Positions 7,953 through 15,945 of a stretch of 35,754 bases of DNA are shown here, in pieces. The first letter of the stretch is position 1. Each line of letters starts with the position of its first letter. The position numbers and the translations under genes were made by a program. The DNA is from Sunxiuqinia dokdonensis (GTDB lineage Bacteria; Bacteroidota; Bacteroidia; Bacteroidales; Prolixibacteraceae), in contig NZ_LGIA01000124.1 in NCBI RefSeq assembly GCF_001270965.1, positions 1-35,754 of the forward strand, written 5' to 3'. The notes below the pieces were generated by a model. The model searched no databases, had not been told where the DNA came from, and saw only the letters and a program-made list of their open reading frames with translations.

Positions 7953-8876
7953 ATGAATAAAACACTAGTTCTGCTGCTGTCCGCCCTTTTCTATTCCGCA
8001 AGTGCTTTTGCTCAATTGAGCATGGAGCGAACCGATGACGGCATTTTATTGACTGAGGGAGACAAGAAGATTGCCTTTTATAAGAAAGAAGCTGCCGCGA
8101 TGAACCTCGACAAAGGGCGCAACAACTATTTTCATCCGGTTTATTTGCCCGATGGTACGTTGATTACGGAAGATGCCCCGGCAGACCATATTCATCATCG
8201 TGGAATTTTTTGGGCTTGGCACCAGCTTTTGATTGATGGCGAACCCATTGGCGATCAATGGGAGTTGCGGGAGTTCATTCATGATGTGAAGTCGGTTGAG
8301 TTTTTTAGGGTCGAAGAGGGCATGGCAACCCTGAAAACCATTGTTAATTGGAACTCGCCAGCGTATGAAGGCGGTGAAAAACCTTTTGTGCAGGAGCGGG
8401 TTCAGGTGAATTTTTATGAACAGCGAAAAAACTACCGTATCATTCAGTTTGAAATCGAACTGAAAGCCTTGGTTGAAAACGTGGAGTTGGGTGGCTCTGA
8501 TGATGTGAAAGGCTATGGTGGCTTTTCTGTTCGAGCCAACTTACCTGCCGATGTGACTTTTACATCGGACGAAGGTGTGGTGCTCCCACAAAACGAAGCC
8601 GTTGAAGCGGGCAATTATATCAATATGTCGGGCTCAATGGCTCAAAATTCTCGGCCCGGCGGCGTACTGATTTATTCAGCCAATGAATTTGAAACCGCCA
8701 ACGACTGGATTTTGCGCAGTGAGAACAGCATGCAGAATGCCGTTTGGCCGGGGCGCAAACCGGTAGCTCTGGCCGAAACAGAACCTACTGTATTGCGTTA
8801 TGCCTTGGTTCTTTATTCAGGAGAAATCAAAGAAAACCGGGTGTTGAAAACCCTGCGCAAATTATCGTGGGATTAA
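7953..8876 (+). CDS. Secreted DUF6807 (PmoA-like) protein
   Basis: A 307-residue exported protein of the DUF6807 family, often labelled PmoA family, although a link to methane oxidation is not supported. The signal peptide is MNKTLVLLLSALFYSASAFA with likely cleavage after AFA. The conserved histidine-rich segment ADHIHHRGIFWAWHQL follows at about residues 69-84, and FVQERVQVNFYE and NSRPGGVLIYSA lie further on. Members are frequent in Bacteroidota and Planctomycetes near sugar-processing genes and Gfo/Idh oxidoreductases, as here; the biochemical role is unknown. I start at ATG 7953 because it begins a clean signal peptide; the frame continues upstream to a TTG at 7914. The stop overlaps the stop of the convergent oxidoreductase gene by four bases (TTAA). 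Confidence 0.8.
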   Translation: MNKTLVLLLSALFYSASAFAQLSMERTDDGILLTEGDKKIAFYKKEAAAMNLDKGRNNYFHPVYLPDGTLITEDAPADHIHHRGIFWAWHQLLIDGEPIGDQWELREFIHDVKSVEFFRVEEGMATLKTIVNWNSPAYEGGEKPFVQERVQVNFYEQRKNYRIIQFEIELKALVENVELGGSDDVKGYGGFSVRANLPADVTFTSDEGVVLPQNEAVEAGNYINMSGSMAQNSRPGGVLIYSANEFETANDWILRSENSMQNAVWPGRKPVALAETEPTVLRYALVLYSGEIKENRVLKTLRKLSWD

Positions 8877-9919
8877 AGAAAAACCGTTCGGTTTTCTTCG
8901 TGGCTTTGCAGGCAGCAATTCAAAATATGAATGACATCGCGGCTCTCTTCCGGCTTAACAGCCAGTTCTTTCCCGTTTACCAGAACTTCATACAGATTCT
9001 CGTAAAAAGCTGTGTAGTTTCCAGCTAGGGTTTCAATCGTACCTTTGTAGTTTAGTCCGTTCCACTCGGTGTTGATGATTCCCCAATCTTCTTGCGGTTC
9101 GTCTCCCCAGCCGTCTTCGTCGGGCAGGCGTCCGGCTTTTAGCATTTCTTCCTGCGGATCAATTCCCCATTTATGAAAGGTGCCATGTGTGCCGTATAGA
9201 CTATACCGTGGCCCGGGTTCGCGCACCAGGTAGGATGATTTCAGGATCGCCGCGAAATTTCCATATTGCAGGCGAATCTCGTAATAGTCGTTTACTTCGC
9301 CACCGTCGCGTAAAATTGCCAGATGCGCAGTCACGGACTGTGGTAATCCGAATAGTTGCAACACCTGGTCGACCATGTGCGAGCCCAAATTGAAAAGCAC
9401 GCCATGGCGTTTGTCGCCTTCTTCTTTCCAGGTTCCTTCCTGCACGTAATTCCGGTAGCGGTCAAAATGTGATTCGAACTCAACCAGCCGGCCAATCATT
9501 CCGGATGAAAGGATTTTTTTCACCGTTAAAAAATCACCATCCCAGCGCCGGTTTTGGTAAACTGAGAGCACCAACTTTTTGCTTTTGGCCAGCGCAATCA
9601 ATTCGTCTGCTTGCTCAACTTCGTGCGTGAACGGTTTTTCAACCACCACGTGCTTGCCGGCTTCGAGCGCCTGCTTGCACATGGCATAGTGAAAAACATC
9701 GGGTGTATTGATTATGACCAAATCAACCTCCGGCTGCTGGATGAGTTCCTCAAAACTTCTGACAATTTTAGCTTCGGGGTAGGACTCGGCCGACAGGTTT
9801 TTGCTTCGTTCCAAAATGGAGTGAATATGAAAATTGGGATTAACCTTTAAGCTGGGCCCGTGAAAAACCATGCCGGACATGCCAAAGGAGGCGAGCGCTG
9901 TTTGTATGATTCGATTCAT
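8873..9919 (-). CDS. Gfo/Idh/MocA family NAD(P)-dependent oxidoreductase
   Basis: A 348-residue cytoplasmic dehydrogenase. The N-terminal Rossmann domain begins IIQTALASFGMSGMVFHGP; the IINTPDVFHYAMCKQALEAG segment and the catalytic-lysine motif VVVEKPFTHE (about residues 92-99) are typical. The C-terminal alpha/beta domain contains GVLFNLGSHMVDQVLQLFG, with the His that usually helps catalysis. Substrates in this family are sugars, sugar phosphates or inositols; this one cannot be assigned further. No signal peptide is seen. It converges on the DUF6807 gene with overlapping stops. It is monocistronic on the minus strand. Confidence 0.9.
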   Translation of the reverse strand: MNRIIQTALASFGMSGMVFHGPSLKVNPNFHIHSILERSKNLSAESYPEAKIVRSFEELIQQPEVDLVIINTPDVFHYAMCKQALEAGKHVVVEKPFTHEVEQADELIALAKSKKLVLSVYQNRRWDGDFLTVKKILSSGMIGRLVEFESHFDRYRNYVQEGTWKEEGDKRHGVLFNLGSHMVDQVLQLFGLPQSVTAHLAILRDGGEVNDYYEIRLQYGNFAAILKSSYLVREPGPRYSLYGTHGTFHKWGIDPQEEMLKAGRLPDEDGWGDEPQEDWGIINTEWNGLNYKGTIETLAGNYTAFYENLYEVLVNGKELAVKPEESRDVIHILNCCLQSHEENRTVFL

Positions 9920-10151
9920 AGAAATAAGTTTTACACGAAAATAGCAAAATGTTTTATGCTGTTAAAAATAGTTTTATAACATTTTTGAAAAGAGCTATTG
10001 TAGAGCAGCTTTTGAAGTTTTTTAAATTTTCAGGTTGTAGCTTTATGGATCTGGAGCTTAGGTGAAATGGATGATCATGGAAAGTCTCCGTTTTAAAGAT
10101 GAAGCGTATGGAATAAGGTTGATTTGATGCAGTACAAAAATCGCAGCGACT

Positions 10152-10871
10152 ATGAAAAATTTCTTGAGTAACTATCTGTCGAACAGTACAATATTTGAAA
10201 AGAAATCAAAGTATCCGGGGCCAGTAATCATGATTTCGCGGGAGTGTGGTTGTTCGGCCAAGCCAATTGCCATCAAATTGTCAAAAATCCTTTCAGGCTA
10301 CAGCTACCAGGCCGAAACACAGACGGAGTCGGAATGGAAATGGGTGAGCAAAGAAATTATTGAAGAGGCTGCGCTGGAGTTGGAATTGCATCCGGATCAA
10401 GTGAAGCATGTTTTTTTGTCGGAAGCGAAAACCCATCTGCATGAAGTGACGACTGCTTTTTCTGTCGATAAAGTGTACGATGCCGACGATCAGGAGGTGA
10501 TTGACACGGTGCGCGATGTCATTTTACGTTTGGCTGAGGTGGGGAATTTTATCATTGTGGGCCGGGCTGCGGGCTCAATTGCACGCGATATTTCACAGAA
10601 ACTGAGCATAAAATTGCAGGCGCCCCTGGACTGGCGGATCAGCCGGATTATGCAGGTCAGCAATATGACCAAGAGTGAAGCGCAGGCTTATGTGATGGAA
10701 ATTGACCGCCAGCGTGAGTTGTTTGTGGAACATGTGAACGGACGGAAAATGAACAACAACGATTTCGACCTCATTTTCAATTATGCCACCATGCAGGACG
10801 ATTACATTGTCGATGCGGTGGTGAATATCATGAAAAACAAACGAATGATTGTTGGGCACGAAAACGAATAG
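10152..10871 (+). CDS. Cytidylate kinase-like family protein
   Basis: A 239-residue P-loop NTPase of the cytidylate-kinase-like family (Cytidylate_kin2). The N-terminal nucleotide-binding segment is VIMISRECGCSAKPIAIKL (about residues 25-43). This departs from the usual GSGGREI loop of the family but keeps a lysine. FIIVGRAAGSIARDI (about 136-150) corresponds to the conserved VGRGA motif. LQAPLDWRISRIM and DRQRELFVEHVNGR fit the lid and NMP-binding region. It is not the canonical Cmk; the true substrate is unknown. The gene stands alone and converges on rplI, sharing the hairpin at 10908-10938. Confidence 0.8.
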   Translation: MKNFLSNYLSNSTIFEKKSKYPGPVIMISRECGCSAKPIAIKLSKILSGYSYQAETQTESEWKWVSKEIIEEAALELELHPDQVKHVFLSEAKTHLHEVTTAFSVDKVYDADDQEVIDTVRDVILRLAEVGNFIIVGRAAGSIARDISQKLSIKLQAPLDWRISRIMQVSNMTKSEAQAYVMEIDRQRELFVEHVNGRKMNNNDFDLIFNYATMQDDYIVDAVVNIMKNKRMIVGHENE

Positions 10872-10907
10872 GGGTTTTAGTTAGATCAAGGTGTTTTTCT
10901 TATCAAA

Positions 10908-10938
10908 AAAGCCATCTGTCTTGATGACGGATGGCTTT
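10908..10938. terminator. Bidirectional terminator between the kinase gene and rplI
   Basis: AAAGCCATCTGTC (10908-10920) pairs along its length with GACGGATGGCTTT (10926-10938), one wobble pair, loop TTGAT. On the minus strand the stem is followed by six T, so it mainly ends the rpsF-rpsR-rplI operon. The plus-strand T-run is short. Confidence 0.85.
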
Positions 10939-10982
10939 CTATCTGTTTGAAAAAAATGTGTCTGATGTGTGTAAATCTAAAT

Positions 10983-11432
10983 CTATTCTTCGGTAATAAC
11001 TTCAAAATCAAAATCAACCACCACTTCTTTGTGTAGTTTAATTTTGGCTGTGTATTTACCGACTTCTTTAATGCTGTCGTCAGCAATTTTAATTTGTTTC
11101 CGGTCAATTTCGAATCCTTTTTTGTTAATGGCTTCAGCAAGCTGAATGGTATTAACAGAACCAAAGATTTTTCCGGTAGAACTGGTTTTAGTTGCAATAA
11201 CAACTTGCTTGTTTTGCAGTTTTTCTGCAATCGCCAAAGCTTCCTCTTTCAGTTTAGCTTCTTTGTGAGCGCGTTGTCTGGTATTTTCAGCCAGTATTTT
11301 TTTTGCCGATTCAGTGGCGACAATCGCCATTTTGTTAGGGATCAAAAAGTTACGACCGTAACCGTCTTTAACTGTTACCATGTCGTCTTTGCTGCCCAGG
11401 TTCTGAACGTCTTGTAATAAAATAATTTCCAT
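10983..11432 (-). CDS. rplI: 50S ribosomal protein L9
   Basis: A 149-residue ribosomal protein with the typical L9 opening MEIILLQDVQNLGSKDDMV, then VKDGYGRNFLIPNKMA. A long charged linker helix (residues about 42-75) joins this to the C-terminal rRNA-binding domain starting KIFGSVNTIQLAEAI. Normal length. Third gene of rpsF-rpsR-rplI, 18 bp after rpsR, followed by a terminator. Confidence 0.98.
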   Translation of the reverse strand: MEIILLQDVQNLGSKDDMVTVKDGYGRNFLIPNKMAIVATESAKKILAENTRQRAHKEAKLKEEALAIAEKLQNKQVVIATKTSSTGKIFGSVNTIQLAEAINKKGFEIDRKQIKIADDSIKEVGKYTAKIKLHKEVVVDFDFEVITEE

Positions 11433-11450
11433 TTTTCTAAATTCTTTAAA

Positions 11451-11720
11451 TTATTTCAACATATCTGTTAAGTAGGGCAGCATCGCTAAATGACGCGAAC
11501 GTTTAACTGCTTTGGCCACTTTGCGCTGGTATTTCAATGAAGTACCAGTGATTCGGCGAGGAAGAATACGACCTTGCTCGTTCAGGAATTTTTTCAAAAA
11601 CTCTGGATCTTTATAATCCACATATTTGATTTTGTTCTTTTTAAAGCGGCAGTACTTTTTCTTTTTAATTTCGACTGACGGGGGAGTCAGGTACCTGATT
11701 TCACTTTGATTGTTAGCCAT
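11451..11720 (-). CDS. rpsR: 30S ribosomal protein S18
   Basis: An 89-residue S18. [18 protein letters not shown] and the highly conserved [18 protein letters not shown] are diagnostic, as is [11 protein letters not shown] near the end. It binds 16S rRNA as a heterodimer with S6, whose gene ends 3 bp upstream. Normal length. Confidence 0.98.
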   Translation of the reverse strand: MANNQSEIRYLTPPSVEIKKKKYCRFKKNKIKYVDYKDPEFLKKFLNEQGRILPRRITGTSLKYQRKVAKAVKRSRHLAMLPYLTDMLK

Positions 11721-11723
11721 AGC

Positions 11724-12080
11724 TTAATTCTCCTTTTCAGATTTTTTAGCTTTCAAATTATTTTTTCTCTTCTCACTGTACTCCGCAGCGTATTTATCCA
11801 ACTTAAAAGTCAGGAAACGGATGATCCGCTCGTCGCGTCGGTACTGGGTTTCTAACTTCGCAATCAAGGAAGGCTCAGCCTTAAACTCGATCAGGTGATA
11901 AAAACCGGTGCTTTTTTTCTGAATGGGATAAGCTAACTTGCGTAATCCCCAGTCTTCTTCGTTGAGTATCTCTCCACCGTCTTCGGTGATGATGCTCCTG
12001 AACTTAGTTACCGCTTCCTTTATCTGTACATCAGATAAAACGGGAGTTGCAATGAAAACGGTTTCATACTGGTTTTTCAT
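11724..12080 (-). CDS. rpsF: 30S ribosomal protein S6
   Basis: A 118-residue S6 with the N-terminal strand [16 protein letters not shown], the central [19 protein letters not shown] and the [14 protein letters not shown] strand. The lysine-rich tail is usual in Bacteroidota. It is first in the operon, directly followed by rpsR without the ssb or priB gene found between them in some other phyla. A consensus promoter lies about 55 bp upstream. Confidence 0.98.
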   Translation of the reverse strand: MKNQYETVFIATPVLSDVQIKEAVTKFRSIITEDGGEILNEEDWGLRKLAYPIQKKSTGFYHLIEFKAEPSLIAKLETQYRRDERIIRFLTFKLDKYAAEYSEKRKNNLKAKKSEKEN

Positions 12081-12134
12081 AAAACATCTAATTTATTAAA
12101 CATTAAAACTCTTTACCCATAAAATATGGTCGCG

Positions 12135-12165
12135 CAAAATTAGAAATTATTTATCAGGAAACAAA
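12135..12165 (-). promoter_or_regulatory. Promoter of the rpsF-rpsR-rplI operon
   Basis: On the minus strand TTTG (12165-12162), 19 bases, then TAATTTTG (12142-12135). Both elements match the Bacteroidota housekeeping consensus (TTTG / TAnnTTTG) exactly. The predicted leader is about 50 bases, in which I see no convincing S6:S18-binding structure. Confidence 0.75.
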
Positions 12166-12182
12166 ACCTTTCTTAGCCTGTT

Positions 12183-12473
12183 TTTTTTGCCTAGTTTCTT
12201 GTTCCACAGGACAATTCCCACATCCATGCGTAATGGGTTGTCCTTGAAGGTGGCCTTTGGGGATTGTCAGGCTTACTTTCTTCTGGTTTTTTTCAGAAAA
12301 AGCATGAGTAGATTTCTTTGCCAGAATGTATTGGTTGGTGCAGGCTGGTCTGATTTGAGATTGGCAGTTGCGTAAAGGTAGCCTTATTATTTGAATGAAT
12401 AGACGAAGAGCTGCCTGCTAAAACCAATAAGAAATTAAAATCAAATCAATTATAAATAAAAACGAACAGTAGA
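12183..12473. other. Non-coding stretch before the DUF4965 gene
   Basis: No supported gene; the 62-residue plus-strand frame at 12187-12375 matches nothing I know. It holds one imperfect hairpin at 12208-12244: AGGACAA/TTGTCCT with an inner CCCA/TGGG, and a TT bulge. No T-run follows. The last 60 bases are AT-rich and probably the leader of the gene at 12474. Confidence 0.4.
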
Positions 12474-14975
12474 ATGAAGAAGAGACCATACTTTGTATTT
12501 GTATTGCTGTTGGTTGGGGTGGTGTTTGCTCAATGCACGCAATCCCCAATGGCAACCAAAGTACCCACAACAACCGAGCTTCGCGCTCCGGCTTACCCCT
12601 TAATTACCATCGACCCCTACACCAGTGCCTGGTCGATGACCGATAATTTGTACGATGAACCCGTCAAACACTGGACCGGCGAACAACACCCCCTAATTGG
12701 AGCCGTTCGTGTTGACGGCCAGGTGTATCGCTTTTTAGGTGAGGTCGATGTACCATGGACGCCAATCGTGCCAATGGCAAACTTTGATTTTTGGAACGCA
12801 CAATACACCGAGAACGAGCCTGCCAAAGGTTGGGAGAAAGGTGATTTTAATGATGGTTCGTGGAAAACAGGGAAAGGCGCATTTGGAACACCCGAGATGC
12901 CTTCGCTTGGGACTGTTTGGACCTCCAAAGATATTTGGGTTCGTCGCGAGTTTTCCATTCCGGACAATCTTTCGGAGGAAGATATTTACCTGATCTATTC
13001 GCACGACGATATTTTTGAATTGTACCTGAATGGAACACAGCTGGTAAAAACAGCATACGAATGGCACAATAACGTTGTGCTGAAAATTGATGCTTCCTGG
13101 TTGAAACCAGGCGAGAAGAATGTGATTGCTACGCATTGCCACAACCGTACGGGTGGAGGTTATGTCGATTTTGGATTGTATCAGCAAAGCCCCGAAGGCG
13201 ATGTTTTTACACAAACTGCCAAGCAAACTAAAGTGTCGCTTTCGGCTACACAAACCCACTACGAGTTTACCTGTGGCCCGGTTGACCTGAAACTTCAGTT
13301 TGTTTCGCCTTTATTGCCCGATGATTTGGACTTGTTGTCGCGCCCGGTAAATTACATCAACTACCAGGTGGTGTCGAACGACGGAGCTGAGCACGAGGTG
13401 CAGGTTTATATTGAAGCCACGCCCGAGTGGGCCGTGAATGTGCCGGCTCAGGAAGTGGAAGTAACCCAAGGTCAGGCAGGAGCGGTCAACTTTGTGAAAG
13501 CCGGAACTACCGAGCAGCCTGTTTTGGAGAAGAAAGGCGACAACATTCGCATTGACTGGGGCTATGTGTATTTGGCGGCCAATCAGTCGGAAAACACCAG
13601 CCTGTCAATCAACGAATACTTTAGCTCGAAGCAGGAGTTTGAGCAAGCCGGAAAAGTAACCGGTGTTGAAAGTATGACTACGCGTCCGGTGAAAGAAATG
13701 CCGGCCATGGCTTTTGTTGATAACCTGGGAACAGTTTCTTCCAAGGAAGCTTCGGGCTATGTGATGCTGGCTTACGATGATTTGGAATCCATTCAATACT
13801 TTGGCGACAACCTGAAAGGCTGGTGGACCAAAGAAGGAACGGTCACGATCAACGACGCGCTTCAGGCAGCCTCGGCTGATTACGGCCAGGTGATGAATCG
13901 CAGTGCCGAGTTCGATAACCAATTGTGGGACGAAACCGTGCAAGCCGGTGGTGAAAACTACGCCGACCTGTGCGTGCTGGCTTTCCGCCAGAGTATTGCC
14001 GCCCACAAACTGGTGAAAGATACCCAGGGCAACATTTTGTTTTTGTCGAAGGAAAACTTCAGCAACGGATCTATCGGAACGGTTGATGTGACTTACCCGT
14101 CAGCTCCGCTGTATCTAAAATACAATCCCGATTTGCTGAAAGGCATGCTCAACCCGATTTTCTACTATACCGAAAGCGGCCAATGGACCAAGCCTTTCGC
14201 CGCACACGACGTGGGTACCTATCCGCTGGCCAACGGCCAAACTTACGGTGGCGACATGCCGGTTGAAGAATCGGGTAACATGGTGATTCTGACCGCTGCC
14301 ATTGCTGAAATGGAAGGCAATGCTGACTACGCCGCCGAACATTGGGAGGCATTGACCACCTGGGCCAACTACCTGTTGGAGAACGGACTGGATCCGGACA
14401 ACCAACTGTGTACGGACGATTTTGCGGGTCACTTTGCCCACAACGTGAACCTGTCGGTCAAAGCCATTATGGGTATTGCCAGCTACGGCCGTTTGGCCAA
14501 AATGCTGGGCAAAGACGAGGTAGCCGAAAAATACACCTCCGAAGCCAAACGCATGGCGCAGGAATGGATGAAGATGGCCGACGATGGCGACCACTACCGC
14601 CTGACTTTTGACAAGCCCGGAACCTGGAGTCAGAAGTACAACCTGGTCTGGGACAAGCTGATGAAGCTGGATATTTTTCCGGCCGAAGTGGCGCAAACCG
14701 AAATTGCCTATTACCTGACCAAGCAAAACAAGTATGGTTTGCCATTGGACAACCGCAGAACCTACACCAAAAGTGACTGGATTGTGTGGACCGCCACGCT
14801 GGCCGATGACCAGGAAACTTTTCAAAAGTTCATCGACCCCTTGCATGCTTTTGTCACCGAAACGCCCGACCGCGTGCCCATGTCCGACTGGTACGAAACA
14901 CCCAGTGCCGAGCAGGTTGGTTTTCAAGCTCGCTCGGTTGTTGGTGGTTACTTTATTAAATTGTTGGAGAAATAG
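12474..14975 (+). CDS. Glutaminase-family lipoprotein (DUF4964/DUF5127/DUF4965/DUF1793) with a beta-sandwich insertion
   Basis: An 833-residue exported protein related to fungal glutaminase GtaA and to bacterial proteins of unknown, possibly glycoside hydrolase-like, activity. A probable lipoprotein signal ends at Cys21 (VVFAQC, an atypical lipobox). DUF4964 spans about residues 35-95 (LITIDPYTSAWSMTDNLYDE). An inserted galactose-binding-like sandwich covers about 105-240 (WEKGDFNDGSWKTGKGAFG, then WVRREFSIPD and FELYLNGTQL). DUF5127 covers about 255-480, DUF4965 about 485-660 (NYADLCVLAFRQSIAAHKLV, HDVGTYPLANG, MPVEESGNMVILTAA) and DUF1793 the remainder (WSQKYNLVWDKLMKLD, PLDNRRTYTKSDW). The helical C-terminal half probably adopts an alpha/alpha toroid. 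It lies upstream of the PUL on the same strand but 228 bp from the sigma factor, so it is probably transcribed separately. Glutaminase activity is not established. Confidence 0.8.
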   Translation: MKKRPYFVFVLLLVGVVFAQCTQSPMATKVPTTTELRAPAYPLITIDPYTSAWSMTDNLYDEPVKHWTGEQHPLIGAVRVDGQVYRFLGEVDVPWTPIVPMANFDFWNAQYTENEPAKGWEKGDFNDGSWKTGKGAFGTPEMPSLGTVWTSKDIWVRREFSIPDNLSEEDIYLIYSHDDIFELYLNGTQLVKTAYEWHNNVVLKIDASWLKPGEKNVIATHCHNRTGGGYVDFGLYQQSPEGDVFTQTAKQTKVSLSATQTHYEFTCGPVDLKLQFVSPLLPDDLDLLSRPVNYINYQVVSNDGAEHEVQVYIEATPEWAVNVPAQEVEVTQGQAGAVNFVKAGTTEQPVLEKKGDNIRIDWGYVYLAANQSENTSLSINEYFSSKQEFEQAGKVTGVESMTTRPVKEMPAMAFVDNLGTVSSKEASGYVMLAYDDLESIQYFGDNLKGWWTKEGTVTINDALQAASADYGQVMNRSAEFDNQLWDETVQAGGENYADLCVLAFRQSIAAHKLVKDTQGNILFLSKENFSNGSIGTVDVTYPSAPLYLKYNPDLLKGMLNPIFYYTESGQWTKPFAAHDVGTYPLANGQTYGGDMPVEESGNMVILTAAIAEMEGNADYAAEHWEALTTWANYLLENGLDPDNQLCTDDFAGHFAHNVNLSVKAIMGIASYGRLAKMLGKDEVAEKYTSEAKRMAQEWMKMADDGDHYRLTFDKPGTWSQKYNLVWDKLMKLDIFPAEVAQTEIAYYLTKQNKYGLPLDNRRTYTKSDWIVWTATLADDQETFQKFIDPLHAFVTETPDRVPMSDWYETPSAEQVGFQARSVVGGYFIKLLEK

Positions 14976-15190
14976 CCGTATTGAAAATATTAGTTAATAG
15001 AGAGTAGTAGTAGTGATAGTGTCTGTGGCAATTCTTACGCTGAAAAGCGAGAGAATGCTGCGGGCACTTCTTTTAGTTTTATAAAGGGACTTATCAGCCC
15101 GACTTTGGAAGAAAAAAACCTCCCAATCCTTTAACTGAGGTGTTATTTGGACTTTTTATTTCGTACTTTGGACCAGGATTTAAAAAAGAC

Positions 15191-15195
15191 AGGAG
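15191..15195 (+). promoter_or_regulatory. Shine-Dalgarno-like site setting the sigma-factor start
   Basis: AGGAG lies 8 bases before the GTG at 15204. Strong Shine-Dalgarno sites are uncommon in Bacteroidota, and this one supports the GTG as the start rather than the ATG codons further in. Confidence 0.5.
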
Positions 15196-15203
15196 ATTGA
15201 CAA

Positions 15204-15803
15204 GTGCCTAAGCAAACTGGAAATATCGATCGTGGGCTGGTTATGAAGATGAAGAGGGGAGATATGAAAGCCTTTCAGGAGCTCTTCGTAAAGTATGGCG
15301 AAAGACTGTATGAGTTTTCTTTTTCTTACCTGAAAGAATCATTTGTCGCTGAAGAAATTGTGCAGGATGTTTTTCTGCGGATTTGGGAGATGAAAGATGA
15401 TCTTGATGAGGATCGATCATTCAAAAGTTTCATCTATCAAATGACGGTGAATAAAGTGTTCAACCATATGAAGCACCAGGTTGTCCGGCAGAAATATGAG
15501 AAATATATCCTGAATTTTAACCATTCTTTTGGCGATAGCCCCGAAGCGCAACTTCAATTGAGTGAGTTGGATGCGCGTATCCGTTCCCTTCTTGAAAAAA
15601 TTCCAGAGCAACAGCGAAATGTATTCAAATTAAGCCGAGTAGAGGGCTTGTCAAATCCTGAGATTGCCGAGCAACTGGGTCTATCCATCCGAACGGTAGA
15701 AAATCAAATCTACCGGACCACAAAATATTTGAAAGAGCATTTGAAAGGAGAATACCTGTTTATCCTTTTTTGCCTTTGTCAAGGCATCCTGCCTTTTTGC
15801 TAG
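15204..15803 (+). CDS. ECF RNA polymerase sigma factor
   Basis: A 199-residue ECF sigma factor of the Bacteroidota type paired with FecR-like anti-sigma factors. Region 2 covers about residues 23-90 (AFQELFVKYGERLYEFSFSY, AEEIVQDVFLRIWE, SFKSFIYQMTVNKVFNHMK). Region 4 covers about 125-180, with the helix-turn-helix LSNPEIAEQLGLSIRTVENQ. The C-terminus is a short hydrophobic tail (YLFILFCLCQGILPFC), seen in many such sigmas. It would direct RNA polymerase to the adjacent susC promoter when released by the anti-sigma. The start is GTG 15204 with AGGAG upstream. The anti-sigma gene follows after 142 bp. Confidence 0.92.
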   Translation: MPKQTGNIDRGLVMKMKRGDMKAFQELFVKYGERLYEFSFSYLKESFVAEEIVQDVFLRIWEMKDDLDEDRSFKSFIYQMTVNKVFNHMKHQVVRQKYEKYILNFNHSFGDSPEAQLQLSELDARIRSLLEKIPEQQRNVFKLSRVEGLSNPEIAEQLGLSIRTVENQIYRTTKYLKEHLKGEYLFILFCLCQGILPFC

Positions 15804-15945
15804 GCTTCTTTCCACCGCCATCTTCCAGGGATTGAGATGAATAATGCTTTAATCCAGATTGGTCTACTCCTGCACGTTAAAGATTCTCAAAAAAAATCAG
15901 TTTTTTTTTGAGTGTTCAGTTTGGCCTTCTTGTATTACCTGTGAC

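Noticed and set aside
12081-12134. S6:S18-binding leader motif of rpsF
   Set aside because: The leader is short and AT-rich; I cannot fold the known motif in it with confidence.
12187-12375. 62-residue plus-strand frame before the DUF4965 gene
   Set aside because: No recognisable protein features, and it contains a hairpin; treated as intergenic.
14115-14927. 270-residue frame antisense to the DUF4965 gene
   Set aside because: It is a codon-bias shadow of a well-defined gene; no signal, domain or promoter.
15140-15203. Housekeeping promoter before the ECF sigma gene
   Set aside because: TACTTTGG near 15162 misses the TAnnTTTG consensus by one base, and no -33 element is suitably spaced.
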